In this document: positions 33,085-41,985 of the stretch, piece by piece
Layout of the letters: each line of letters begins with the position of its first letter
Position numbering within the stretch: position 1 is the first letter of the stretch
From: Nitrosotalea devaniterrae
GTDB taxonomy: Archaea > Thermoproteota > Nitrososphaeria > Nitrososphaerales > Nitrosopumilaceae
Assembly (NCBI GenBank): GCA_900065925.1
Contig: LN890280.1
Coordinates: 240,451 to 304,450, forward strand
Length of the DNA: 64,000 nt
Direction of reading: 5' to 3'
Notes under the pieces: model-generated
What the model saw: only the letters and a program-made list of their open reading frames with translations
Databases searched by the model: none
What the model was told of the DNA's origin: nothing
Translations under genes and position numbers: made by a program

Positions 33085-36000
33085 ATGAATTATTCGACAA
33101 CGTTATCTTATACATCTTCTAATATTAGAAAGTTGTATAAAATTCTAGTAACTTTACTAGTCTTCTCATTGATTATCCCGCCGATCTCTTCACCTAGTGT
33201 AAATGCATATTCTGATCATCCTAATCTTTTTGTCTCTGCAGAAAATAGTCTATTTACTAATCATTTCTCAGGACCAATGATAGTGCAAGTTATTGTACAA
33301 GAAGATAATACCCAATTAGATCAAGCAATAGGACAACCGAATGTCTCCGTAAACGGACGGCATCTTCAGATGGTACAAGGCTCTGATGGTAATTGGCATG
33401 CATTTTTTGCTAATACTGATAGTGCGAAACAGGCTGATCAAGCTGCTCTATCTGGCTCTTCAGGACAAAGTATTGATTTTGGAGTCTTTTGCTCAAGCTC
33501 TACTTCTCCAACTGTTCTAGGAATAGATGTATCTCAAACTGATGGAGTGGCAATTCCTGATTCTGCAGGATTATCTGGTACTACTCAGGGAACTGCAGGT
33601 TTTACTTCATGCAGTGGTACGCCTACAACCCCCTCAAATCAAAACAATGTGATAAGAAATCCTCCTTCTTTGAATCTGAATCCACAAGTTCCAACTGGCC
33701 AAATAGGAATAAATCAAAATGTTTGGCCACTCATTCAGCTTTTTACATTGAGTAATAATGTTCACATAGAATATGATCGTTCTACCGGTACACAAAGCGT
33801 TGATCTTGATTATTCTGATATTCCAAACATTTCATTGGGTGTTGATAGAACTGGATATCCTACCGGTTCCGATGTTTTTGCAACTATTGATGATGCTGAA
33901 TTAAGCATAGATCCCACATCTCAGGATTCATGGACCTTTAATGTTGGTTCTAATCCTGCAACATTTTATCAAGCATTTGCAGAATCGGGCAGTAGTGCAA
34001 GCGGATCTGGTCTAGTAAATCTGATACCTTATCTGAATAGTCTTGGATTCAAAGATAATGGAAAACTGAGTATGGATACCTCAGATGTTATTAACTTGAA
34101 AACTAATTCTGTTCAAACAAGCTCATCACTAAATGGCATGTACAACAAGCTAGTAACTTTTGTAGAAACAGGGCCACATACTGGAATTTTTGAAAGCTCG
34201 TTTGCTGGTGTATCGACAATTGGAACACTTCCAAATGCTCCTAGAGCTCACTCTGGATCAATCACCTATGACCTTCAAAGTGCTTCTATTGTTTCAGGTA
34301 CTTCTACTGCAAGTCTCACTGTTGGTAGTGGTCAGAGTCAGTTTGGTCCTGGTCAAAGGGAAGCGATTACTCTGGTAGATAATGATCAAAACATTAATTC
34401 TGCACAGGTTGATCAACTAAATGTCTTTAGATCTGCTGCAAAAATTCCAACCTTGAAGATTGGAAATCCAATAACGCTGAGTAGCTCATCTAACGTTAAA
34501 TTTTATAATAATTTACTTTCCATTTCTGTACCGTCTACAGTATTTGATGCCAATTCACTAAGATTGATAATTGATACTAAATCTCAATCAATGTCAAATT
34601 TTCAGAAAATTACCCTAAATCTGGGTGTTTCAGCCCAGTCTCTTAAGGACTTGCTCATAGATACAAGCCAATCAAATTCAAAAGGAACTAATTGGGTTAA
34701 TTATGATCTGAGATCATTTCAACAGCAGCTTGGAATAACTTCATTTTCCAGTGTTACCATGACATTATATTTTGGATCTGTTGGATCTTCTCCGGTCGTA
34801 ATTGTACCATCTGGAACAATCGTGTCAGGTAATGGTCTACTTCAGATAAGTAATTCTGCAGTAACGTCCATCAAATCAATGTCATCAAACCTACCTGTAT
34901 TTTTAGAAATTAATTTCAATACTTCTGGTAAGATTTCAAATCCAAGTGATACACAACCCATTGTATTTGATCTCTTTTCTTTTGGAAATAATGGAAACCA
35001 ACTAGTAAACAATGCTATCTATAGAGCAGAACTACAAGAAACATCTGCTAACTCTGGTGTCTTTTCTGGAACAATGGAATATGCCGTAATAAATCAATTA
35101 AATCAATTTGATCCTAATTTGATCAAGGGACTTCGAACTTTTGGTAGTAATATTAAATTTCTTGTAAGTACTGAACTTACAGACTCCAATGCAATACACT
35201 TTTCAATTCTAGGTACACAAGGAGGAACATCAACAACAGTGACATCACAACACAATCTTCCAACAAATACTGGTGTAGTTACGCTTGATTCGCCAAATTA
35301 TAGAATTGGATCTGATGTTACAATAACAGTCAATGATCCGGATCTAGTTACTGATGCTAATACAATTGTAACATATACAAGTGTAAACGATCCTGGTTCC
35401 ACAGCTGATGATACCGTTGGGGATAATGGTGGAAACATACTCTTAGAGGTATGGATTAAAGGATTCAGATTTCAACATTGTACCGTGAATGGAGTTGCAC
35501 ATGGAGGGCTTGCTGCCACCGGTTTTACATTAACTGAAACCGGACCAGGTACTGGAATATTCAAAGGAATTTTTAAAATGCCTTCATCGATATGTATCGA
35601 AGATAAGGCTTCTCTAATATCACCAGTGGGTGGCAGTGTCCAGGCATGGTATCATGATTTTCGAGATCAATATGGTAGATCCGTCATAATCAGTTCAACG
35701 GTAGCAATTCCTGCTAAAACTCAATCTACAACAACCGCCAATCAATATGTGCCAACAATTGCTACACCGGTAGTCTCAACATCCACTCAGATTAGTGATC
35801 AATCTGGAAGACCTCTTCTACAGAGCCCACACGTTGGACAAACAATCAACTTCAAAGGCATGATATCAAATAAATATTATCAAGATTCCCAGAGAATTTC
35901 CTACATTGTTCAAATAAAAGATAGTAATAACAAAGTGGTTTTTCTAAAATGGTCTGAAGATAATCTTGTAAATCTATCTACCACTAATGAAGAAATTAGT

Positions 36001-36114
36001 TGGGTACCAACATTATCTGGAGCATATTCTGCAGAAGTTTATGTATGGAATGGAATGGATTCTCTAGTACCGCTTGCAGATCAAAATCAATACAAAATTC
36101 AAGTTTTACCATAA
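33085..36114 (+). CDS. Large exported surface protein
   Basis: This encodes 1009 residues. A signal peptide (hydrophobic residues about 21-38, ending SVNA before YSDHP) leads into a Ser/Thr/Asn/Gly-rich beta-sandwich ectodomain. It contains repeated motifs of the kind ETGPHTGIFE, ETSANSGVFSG and ETGPGTGIFKG, each ending a sandwich domain, as seen in thaumarchaeal S-layer-like proteins. There is no C-terminal membrane helix and no PEFG signal, so it is probably secreted or held non-covalently. It may be a cell-surface or S-layer component. It has no operon partner. Confidence 0.75.
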   Translation: MNYSTTLSYTSSNIRKLYKILVTLLVFSLIIPPISSPSVNAYSDHPNLFVSAENSLFTNHFSGPMIVQVIVQEDNTQLDQAIGQPNVSVNGRHLQMVQGSDGNWHAFFANTDSAKQADQAALSGSSGQSIDFGVFCSSSTSPTVLGIDVSQTDGVAIPDSAGLSGTTQGTAGFTSCSGTPTTPSNQNNVIRNPPSLNLNPQVPTGQIGINQNVWPLIQLFTLSNNVHIEYDRSTGTQSVDLDYSDIPNISLGVDRTGYPTGSDVFATIDDAELSIDPTSQDSWTFNVGSNPATFYQAFAESGSSASGSGLVNLIPYLNSLGFKDNGKLSMDTSDVINLKTNSVQTSSSLNGMYNKLVTFVETGPHTGIFESSFAGVSTIGTLPNAPRAHSGSITYDLQSASIVSGTSTASLTVGSGQSQFGPGQREAITLVDNDQNINSAQVDQLNVFRSAAKIPTLKIGNPITLSSSSNVKFYNNLLSISVPSTVFDANSLRLIIDTKSQSMSNFQKITLNLGVSAQSLKDLLIDTSQSNSKGTNWVNYDLRSFQQQLGITSFSSVTMTLYFGSVGSSPVVIVPSGTIVSGNGLLQISNSAVTSIKSMSSNLPVFLEINFNTSGKISNPSDTQPIVFDLFSFGNNGNQLVNNAIYRAELQETSANSGVFSGTMEYAVINQLNQFDPNLIKGLRTFGSNIKFLVSTELTDSNAIHFSILGTQGGTSTTVTSQHNLPTNTGVVTLDSPNYRIGSDVTITVNDPDLVTDANTIVTYTSVNDPGSTADDTVGDNGGNILLEVWIKGFRFQHCTVNGVAHGGLAATGFTLTETGPGTGIFKGIFKMPSSICIEDKASLISPVGGSVQAWYHDFRDQYGRSVIISSTVAIPAKTQSTTTANQYVPTIATPVVSTSTQISDQSGRPLLQSPHVGQTINFKGMISNKYYQDSQRISYIVQIKDSNNKVVFLKWSEDNLVNLSTTNEEISWVPTLSGAYSAEVYVWNGMDSLVPLADQNQYKIQVLP

Positions 36115-36129
36115 TTAAATTTCTAAAAT

Positions 36130-37287
36130 CTAAAAGTTATACTTGCTTTTGTATGGTGATACAGCACGTAGTTCCTGAACCACTTTTTTTAACGTATCCA
36201 CAGTTTCATCTATTTCTTGTTCCGTATTTGTTATTCCTACTGTAAGGCGCAATGAGCCTGTAACTTGTTCATGTGAAAAGCCCATTGCTTTTAGTACATG
36301 TGATGCTTTCTGTATTTTCACAGAACATGCAGAACCTGTAGATGCAGATATTTTATTTTCATCTAGTTTTATTATTAGATCCTCACCGTTTACTCCAAGA
36401 AAAGTGAAATGGGTATTATTGGGAGTCCTCATATCCGGATGTCCATTAATGGTAGTAGTAGGTATCTCCTGTAAAACTCTTGAAACCAATTTTGCGGTTA
36501 ATTTTTTGAGATGAATAGTATTTACATCCATGTTATTCTTTGAAAGTTCACACGCCATTCCAAATCCTACAATGCTTGCCACATTTTCTGTGCCAGACCG
36601 AAATCCATTTTCTTGCCCTCCTCCTAATATCAAAGGGGATATCTTTACTCCTTTTTTGACATATAATGCACCAACACCCTTTGGTCCGTTTATCTTATGT
36701 GATGATATTGAAAGCAAATCAATACCAAGATCCTTAACATCTACAGGAATTTTTCCTACTGCCTGTACTGCATCTGTATGAAAAGCAATATTTTTTTCCT
36801 TTGCAATCTGAACCATTTCTTTTATTGGTTGTATCGTTCCAACTTCATTATTTGCATACATTATTGTGATTAGGCAGGTATCGCTTGAAATTTCTTTTTT
36901 AAGATCTTCAGGATTTGTACTACCATGTTTGTCTACCGGAAGAAAAGATATCCTGTATCCTTGTTTTTCAAGATGCTTACATGGTTCTAGTATAGCGTCA
37001 TGTTCTATGGAAGATGTTATGATATGTTTTCCTTTGTTCTGTGATGCTATGCCATAAATTGCAGTATTGTTTGATTCTGTTCCACCAGATGTTATGAGTA
37101 TTTCATTACTGTCTGCATTGATGAGTGATGCAATTCGTTTTCTTGCATTTTGAATAGCTACATTTGCAAGCCTACCATGTTTGTGTATGGAAGAAGGGTT
37201 TCCATATTGTTCTCTAAAATATGGTAACATTTCCTCTATGACTTTTTCATGAACTGGAGTAGATGCAGCGTTGTCTAGATAGATCAA
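36130..37287 (-). CDS. Cysteine desulfurase (NifS/IscS type)
   Basis: This encodes 385 residues of the PLP-dependent class V aminotransferase fold. The PLP Lys is in SISSHKINGPKG (about residue 200), DNAAST opens the protein, and the active-site Cys is in STGSACS (about 325), the short-loop IscS/NifS type. It releases sulfur from cysteine. It overlaps larE by 4 bases at its start, so the genes are translationally coupled. This suggests the sulfur is delivered to LarE or its cluster. Confidence 0.93.
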   Translation of the reverse strand: MIYLDNAASTPVHEKVIEEMLPYFREQYGNPSSIHKHGRLANVAIQNARKRIASLINADSNEILITSGGTESNNTAIYGIASQNKGKHIITSSIEHDAILEPCKHLEKQGYRISFLPVDKHGSTNPEDLKKEISSDTCLITIMYANNEVGTIQPIKEMVQIAKEKNIAFHTDAVQAVGKIPVDVKDLGIDLLSISSHKINGPKGVGALYVKKGVKISPLILGGGQENGFRSGTENVASIVGFGMACELSKNNMDVNTIHLKKLTAKLVSRVLQEIPTTTINGHPDMRTPNNTHFTFLGVNGEDLIIKLDENKISASTGSACSVKIQKASHVLKAMGFSHEQVTGSLRLTVGITNTEQEIDETVDTLKKVVQELRAVSPYKSKYNF

Positions 37288-38084
37288 TCTGTTATCACAT
37301 TGAGTTTACCTGGTCTATAGCCGTTAGGATCTACTGTGATACGGTAAAATCCTAATCCATTCATGTATTTTTCTAGAATTGACATATTTTTTTTATTATC
37401 TAAAAAAATAATTTCGTTTTTATCCACTTCTATACTAGCACTATCTCCAAAATCGCGAACTCTTACCTGTCTTACGCCAAAAAGCTGTTTGACCATAATT
37501 TCACTTTTTTCTATTCTTACAAGTTTTTCAGCGGTTACTGTGTTACCCCATGGAATGCGTGATGCCAAACAAGAGTTGGATGGTTTGTCATGAATTGAAA
37601 GGTCTATCTCTCTTGCCACTCTTCTCACATCAGATTTTGTAAATCCTATTTCTACTAGTGGACTTTGAACACCATTTTTTTTGAGTGCTACTAATCCGGG
37701 TCTATATTCAGCAAGATCATCAAGATTAGTACCATCTACAATTAGGCTAATTTTTTCTTTTTTTGATAATGCCAGAAGATGTTCTGCTAATTCTGTTCTA
37801 CAATGAAAACATCTATTCTGATCATTTTTTACAAAGTCAGGATTGTCTAACTCACTGTATTCTATAATCACATGTCTAATTCCTATCTCTTGACAAACGC
37901 TCTTCGCCGATTCTAATTCTTCTTGAGACAATGTCTTATAGTCAGCCGTTGCAGCAACAGCTTGTTTACCTAATGCTTTTTGGGCCGCACATGCTACTAG
38001 AGCACTATCCACTCCTCCTGAAAGAGCTATCAAAGCTTTTTCTTTTCCATAAAACCAATCAACTAGATCTTCTATCTGTTTCAT
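37284..38084 (-). CDS. larE: LarE, sulfur transferase of nickel-pincer cofactor synthesis
   Basis: This encodes 266 residues. The PP-loop SGGVDS is at residues 22-27. It adenylates the carboxylates of the cofactor precursor and inserts sulfur. Three Cys line up with those binding a [4Fe-4S] cluster in catalytic LarE forms: Cys92 and Cys95 (RCFHC) and Cys172 (NSCLASR). The L. plantarum form has only one and is sacrificial. The 4-base overlaps with larC upstream and the desulfurase downstream support a single operon. The cluster assignment is inference from the Cys pattern. Confidence 0.9.
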   Translation of the reverse strand: MKQIEDLVDWFYGKEKALIALSGGVDSALVACAAQKALGKQAVAATADYKTLSQEELESAKSVCQEIGIRHVIIEYSELDNPDFVKNDQNRCFHCRTELAEHLLALSKKEKISLIVDGTNLDDLAEYRPGLVALKKNGVQSPLVEIGFTKSDVRRVAREIDLSIHDKPSNSCLASRIPWGNTVTAEKLVRIEKSEIMVKQLFGVRQVRVRDFGDSASIEVDKNEIIFLDNKKNMSILEKYMNGLGFYRITVDPNGYRPGKLNVITD

Positions 38085-39313
38085 TTTGTGTTTAATTTCC
38101 GTTTGACCTCTTCTGATATCAAATATGATGTTTCTTTGAATGACAATGATAATGAATCTGCAATCTCTCTGACTTCGTCTGATTCTACTTTGAAATGTTT
38201 CACCATGTCATTGTGTTTTACAATCTTACATCTTACGGTGAAATTTTTTTCCTGTATTGATATGGGTATTGAAACAATTATTCTTGGAACTATATAACGA
38301 CTTGATGATCTTACTCGTATGCCCAAAGTGCCAGTCTCTGAAACAAGCATATTGATTAAACTATTTGTAGCAGATGGATCGCATATTATAGAAACAAGAT
38401 TTGTTGGCCTTCCTTTTTTTGTTATACCACTTGTTATAGTAACATCTTTTGCTCCGTTTGAAATCAACTTGTCAATCATATGTCCTATTATCTCACCTGA
38501 TATGTCATCAAGATTTGTTTCAAGAATTTGCACAGTATCTAATTGAAACTCATTTACTGCTTCCCCTTTAACAATTTTTAAAACATTGGAAAAGCCGTTA
38601 AAGTCCTTACTCCCAGCTCCGTATCCTACTGACTTTATCTTCATTGAAGGATAAAATTCTGAACATCTGTTTGCTAGATTTACAAGTAAACTTGCGCCTG
38701 TAGGAGTAGTGAGTTCTTGTTTTGACTGTCCCCCACAAATTATCATATCTGAGTCACGAAATATTTCCAATATTGCACTTGCGGGATTGGATGTAGTACC
38801 ATGGGAAAATGTTAGAGTCCCGCCACCAACTGCCACTGGAGTTGCAATAATCTCATCTGAAAATAATTTTAAATCATCTAACGCAATAGCAGAACCTATG
38901 ATATCAATGACGGTATCAATACTTGACGCCTCATGAAAGTGTACTGACTCAAGGGGCTCTCCATGTATGTTTGATTCTGCATGAAGCAATGATCTGATAC
39001 TTTCCTTTGCAAAAACTCTGGCTTTTTCAGATAATCCTATATTATCTGCTGTGGATAATATGCATTCTTGAATCTCAATTCCTTTTCTTTCGTGTTGATT
39101 TTCACTTGTCTCTAAGACAAGATGTGTTGCAACTGTTCCATATTTGTTGACTTTTTCAAAACCCATTTTTAAAATTTTAGAACCTTTGAGATATTCTTCA
39201 GCGGAATGTGCCCCATTTATAACTCTGGACTCGTTTGCTCCCATGTTAATTAATGAAGAAAGTAACATATCGCCTGAAATTCCAGCTATCTGTGCATCAA
39301 TTACCAACACCAT
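38081..39313 (-). CDS. larC: LarC, nickel insertion protein of the pincer cofactor
   Basis: This encodes 410 residues in one uninterrupted frame, unlike the L. plantarum gene, which needs a frameshift. It performs the CTP-dependent cyclometallation that inserts nickel into the pincer nucleotide. The family starts with DAQIAGISGDMLLSSL, and the His-rich segment SVHFHEASSIDTVID, GGGTLTFSHG and the PTGASLL motifs are visible. It begins at an ATG 29 bp from a TATA box and leads the operon larC-larE-cysteine desulfurase. Confidence 0.92.
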   Translation of the reverse strand: MVLVIDAQIAGISGDMLLSSLINMGANESRVINGAHSAEEYLKGSKILKMGFEKVNKYGTVATHLVLETSENQHERKGIEIQECILSTADNIGLSEKARVFAKESIRSLLHAESNIHGEPLESVHFHEASSIDTVIDIIGSAIALDDLKLFSDEIIATPVAVGGGTLTFSHGTTSNPASAILEIFRDSDMIICGGQSKQELTTPTGASLLVNLANRCSEFYPSMKIKSVGYGAGSKDFNGFSNVLKIVKGEAVNEFQLDTVQILETNLDDISGEIIGHMIDKLISNGAKDVTITSGITKKGRPTNLVSIICDPSATNSLINMLVSETGTLGIRVRSSSRYIVPRIIVSIPISIQEKNFTVRCKIVKHNDMVKHFKVESDEVREIADSLSLSFKETSYLISEEVKRKLNTK

Positions 39314-39337
39314 GATTTTCTAAACATACTGGAATGC

Positions 39338-39346
39338 ATATAAATT
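39338..39346 (-). promoter_or_regulatory. TATA box of the larC operon
   Basis: On the minus strand this reads AATTTATAT, centred about 29 bp before the larC start. It is the best TATA element in the 126-bp gap between larC and mdh. The mdh side has its own TTTAATTAG near 39410-39418. Confidence 0.5.
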
Positions 39347-39439
39347 GTAATTTGATTCGTGATTTGGTTACAATATGAAAAACTGTAAATCTAACAAGAG
39401 ACAGTCAAGTTTAATTAGAGATTACATGGAGGGCCTTTT

Positions 39440-40354
39440 ATGATTACAATTATCGGTTCAGGTAAAGTGGGTGGAGCAGCTGCACTATTTACTGCTCTCA
39501 GAAAAGTCACAGATGAAATACTATTGCTTGATGTGGTCCAAGGTCTTCCACAGGGAGAAGCTATGGACATAAACCATATGTTGGCAGAAAAAGGAATTGA
39601 TGTCAACGTCAGGGGATCAAATGATTATTCTGAAATGAAAGGTTCTGATATTGTGGTAGTTGTTGCAGGTTCTGGAAGAAAACCTGGTATGACAAGGATG
39701 GACCTCCTAAAAATAAATGCGTCAATAGTCAAGGGTGTTGTAGAAAACATCCAGAAATATGCTAAGGATGCTATGATAATACCTGTAACTAATCCATTAG
39801 ACCCAATGGCATACCTAACATACAAAGTGTCAGGGTTCCAAAAGAACCGGGTGTTTGGTATGGGTGGCATGCTTGATTTATCACGTTTTACACAATTCAT
39901 CCACGAATCTACTGGTTATTCTAGGAATTCGATACGCGGTCTTGTGATGGGCGAACATGGAGAAAATATGTTACCACTACCGCGGTTCTCTACTGTCTCT
40001 GGGATACCATTACCTTCAATCTTACCAAAAGAAAAAATTGAAGAGATTGTACAGGGAACAAGGCAGGTTGCAGCAAAGGTAATAGAACTCAAGGGTGCAA
40101 CAGTCCATGCCCCGGGTAACGCGATATCTGTCATAGTTGAAGCCGTATTGAACGATACCAAACAAGTCATCCCTGTTGCAACATACCTTGACGGGGAATA
40201 TGGTTACTCTGATGTCTCAATTGGAGTTCCTGCAGTCATAGGCAAAAATGGCGTTGAAAAAATAATAGAACTGGATCTAGATTCAAACGAAAAAGAGTGG
40301 TTCAAAAAGGGAGTGGAAAGCGTCAAGAATGCCATCTCAAACCTTGAGTACTGA
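39440..40354 (+). CDS. mdh: Malate dehydrogenase (LDH-like family)
   Basis: This encodes 304 residues. The nucleotide loop [10 protein letters not shown] is at the start and LLLDVV places an Asp that selects NAD. The substrate loop [13 protein letters not shown] has Arg at the position that separates malate from lactate dehydrogenases. The catalytic His is in GEHGENM. It interconverts malate and oxaloacetate. A GGAGGG stands 7 bases before the ATG. It is divergent from larC and 30 bases upstream of larB, so it forms part of the Lar locus. Confidence 0.92.
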   Translation: MITIIGSGKVGGAAALFTALRKVTDEILLLDVVQGLPQGEAMDINHMLAEKGIDVNVRGSNDYSEMKGSDIVVVVAGSGRKPGMTRMDLLKINASIVKGVVENIQKYAKDAMIIPVTNPLDPMAYLTYKVSGFQKNRVFGMGGMLDLSRFTQFIHESTGYSRNSIRGLVMGEHGENMLPLPRFSTVSGIPLPSILPKEKIEEIVQGTRQVAAKVIELKGATVHAPGNAISVIVEAVLNDTKQVIPVATYLDGEYGYSDVSIGVPAVIGKNGVEKIIELDLDSNEKEWFKKGVESVKNAISNLEY

Positions 40355-40384
40355 TTAAATTTTTAACTGTAATGTAATTACCAC

Positions 40385-41188
40385 ATGTCATTGGATTTGA
40401 CTGAAATATTAGAATCACTTGAACTTGGAAGAATAAGTGTATCTAAAGCCAAAAAATTGCTTTCTCTTTATGCTGTAGAAAAAATCGAAGATTTTGCCAA
40501 AATAGATACTAGTAGAAAACTAAGACGTGGAATCCCAGAAGTTGTATTTGCTGAAAAAAAAGAATTTTTGGATCTCAAGAAAATAATTCTCAAAGCCACA
40601 TCAAAAACAGATTCAGTTCTTGTCTCTAGAATAAATAAAAACCACTACAAGAAAATTCTGGCTTTTTCTAGAAAAAACAAATTGAAAATACATACGGGAA
40701 AGAATACGACAACCATACTTTTCTCAAATAAACTAAGTTCTACTGGAGGAAAAGTGGGCATACTTACCGCAGGAACTTCTGATATTGGTGTGGCAGAAGA
40801 AGCAAGACTAGTATGTGAATCTATGGGATGTCAATGCATTTGTAGTTATGATATTGGAATAGCCGGAATTCATAGGCTTTTTCCTGTAATTAAGAAAGTA
40901 ATACGTGAAGATGTGGATGTGATCATAGTGGTTGCTGGAATGGAAGGAGCCCTTGCATCTGTAGTGTCATCATTGGTGGACATACCCGTAATCGGGGTTC
41001 CTTCATCAGTTGGATATGGTTATGGAGAAAAAGGAGTTGCAGCATTGGCATCTATGTTACAAAGTTGTACTTTGGGACTATCTGTTGTTAATATTGACAA
41101 TGGCATTGGTGCAGGAGCATTTGCAGCTAATGTTGCTAATAGAAGTGTACGAAAGAAATCACGTTTTAATAATTCCAAGACTTCCTAA
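40385..41188 (+). CDS. larB: LarB, carboxylase/hydrolase of pincer cofactor synthesis
   Basis: This encodes 267 residues. It carboxylates nicotinic acid adenine dinucleotide and splits the phosphoanhydride, the first step toward the nickel-pincer nucleotide. The PurE-like C-terminal domain shows GILTAGTSDIGVAEEA, VVAGMEGALASVV, and the GVPSSVGYG segment. The first 120 residues form the N-terminal domain typical of LarB. It follows mdh by 30 bases on the same strand and overlaps the convergent CCC1-type gene by 30 bases. Confidence 0.93.
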   Translation: MSLDLTEILESLELGRISVSKAKKLLSLYAVEKIEDFAKIDTSRKLRRGIPEVVFAEKKEFLDLKKIILKATSKTDSVLVSRINKNHYKKILAFSRKNKLKIHTGKNTTTILFSNKLSSTGGKVGILTAGTSDIGVAEEARLVCESMGCQCICSYDIGIAGIHRLFPVIKKVIREDVDVIIVVAGMEGALASVVSSLVDIPVIGVPSSVGYGYGEKGVAALASMLQSCTLGLSVVNIDNGIGAGAFAANVANRSVRKKSRFNNSKTS

Positions 41189-41878
41189 CTCTGATCCTAT
41201 TCCATATCCTATGAGGGCAATGCCCGTACCAAGTCCTGCCATTTCTAACCCTCCTCGTAACATACTGATATTGGCAATCTTTGATTTTATTGCACCAATT
41301 ATGAAAGATGCAGAAAGACTAACCCCGATTGCTACAAAGAGCGGAACATATCCATTCAAAAAGAAATATGGTATAATTGGTAAGATTCCTCCCACAAGAA
41401 AAGCACCAAACATACGAAATGCACTTTTTAGTGGACTTCCAACTATTTCTAAATTCAATTTGAGTTCCTCTGTAAGCATTGTGTCTAGCCAAACTTTTTT
41501 GTCGGATGTTACCTTGTCTACAATCTTTGCTAAATCTTGACCTGTGAATCCTTTTGCTTTGTACACATCTTCTATTTCTTTTCTCTCTGCTTCTGGGACA
41601 TTATTCATTTCCCATTTTTCACGTTCTATTTCTGAATCTAGAATCTGTCTTTGTGATTTTACTGCAAGATAATTTTGAACTGCCATTGCTTTTGCACCTG
41701 TGAACATGGCAACAATTGCCGCAAGTATAATTATGTTTGAAGATACCTCTGCTCCTCCAACACCTGCTACAAGTCCTAGTGATGTGTTTATACCGTCACC
41801 GAATCCGAATACGAAATCTCTTATCGAACTACTCTCTTTTTGATGTGCTTCAACATGTCGTGGTTCTACTCCACTCAT
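41159..41878 (-). CDS. CCC1/VIT1-family metal transporter
   Basis: This encodes 239 residues. The first conserved block, DFVFGFGDGINTSLGLVAGV, is the family signature, followed by membrane helices at about residues 45-65, 155-180, 180-200 and 210-235. A cytoplasmic charged segment at about 78-145 carries several Glu that bind metal in this family. It transports Fe(II) or Mn(II) out of the cytosol. Its role in nickel is not implied by sequence, despite the Lar neighbourhood. Confidence 0.87.
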   Translation of the reverse strand: MSGVEPRHVEAHQKESSSIRDFVFGFGDGINTSLGLVAGVGGAEVSSNIIILAAIVAMFTGAKAMAVQNYLAVKSQRQILDSEIEREKWEMNNVPEAERKEIEDVYKAKGFTGQDLAKIVDKVTSDKKVWLDTMLTEELKLNLEIVGSPLKSAFRMFGAFLVGGILPIIPYFFLNGYVPLFVAIGVSLSASFIIGAIKSKIANISMLRGGLEMAGLGTGIALIGYGIGSELGSLGIIKT

Positions 41879-41985
41879 TGTCTGTAGTATTATGCTGCCT
41901 GTTTATATGTCAAAAGTAAAAATTTTTAAAATAATGCACTTAGGTAAACGATTTATATCATAGTAGAAAGAACTCGAAGAAAGGA

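Noticed and set aside
39440-40354. Lactate dehydrogenase as the identity of the mdh gene
   Set aside because: The substrate loop has the Arg of malate dehydrogenases (RKPGMTR) rather than the Gln seen in lactate dehydrogenases.
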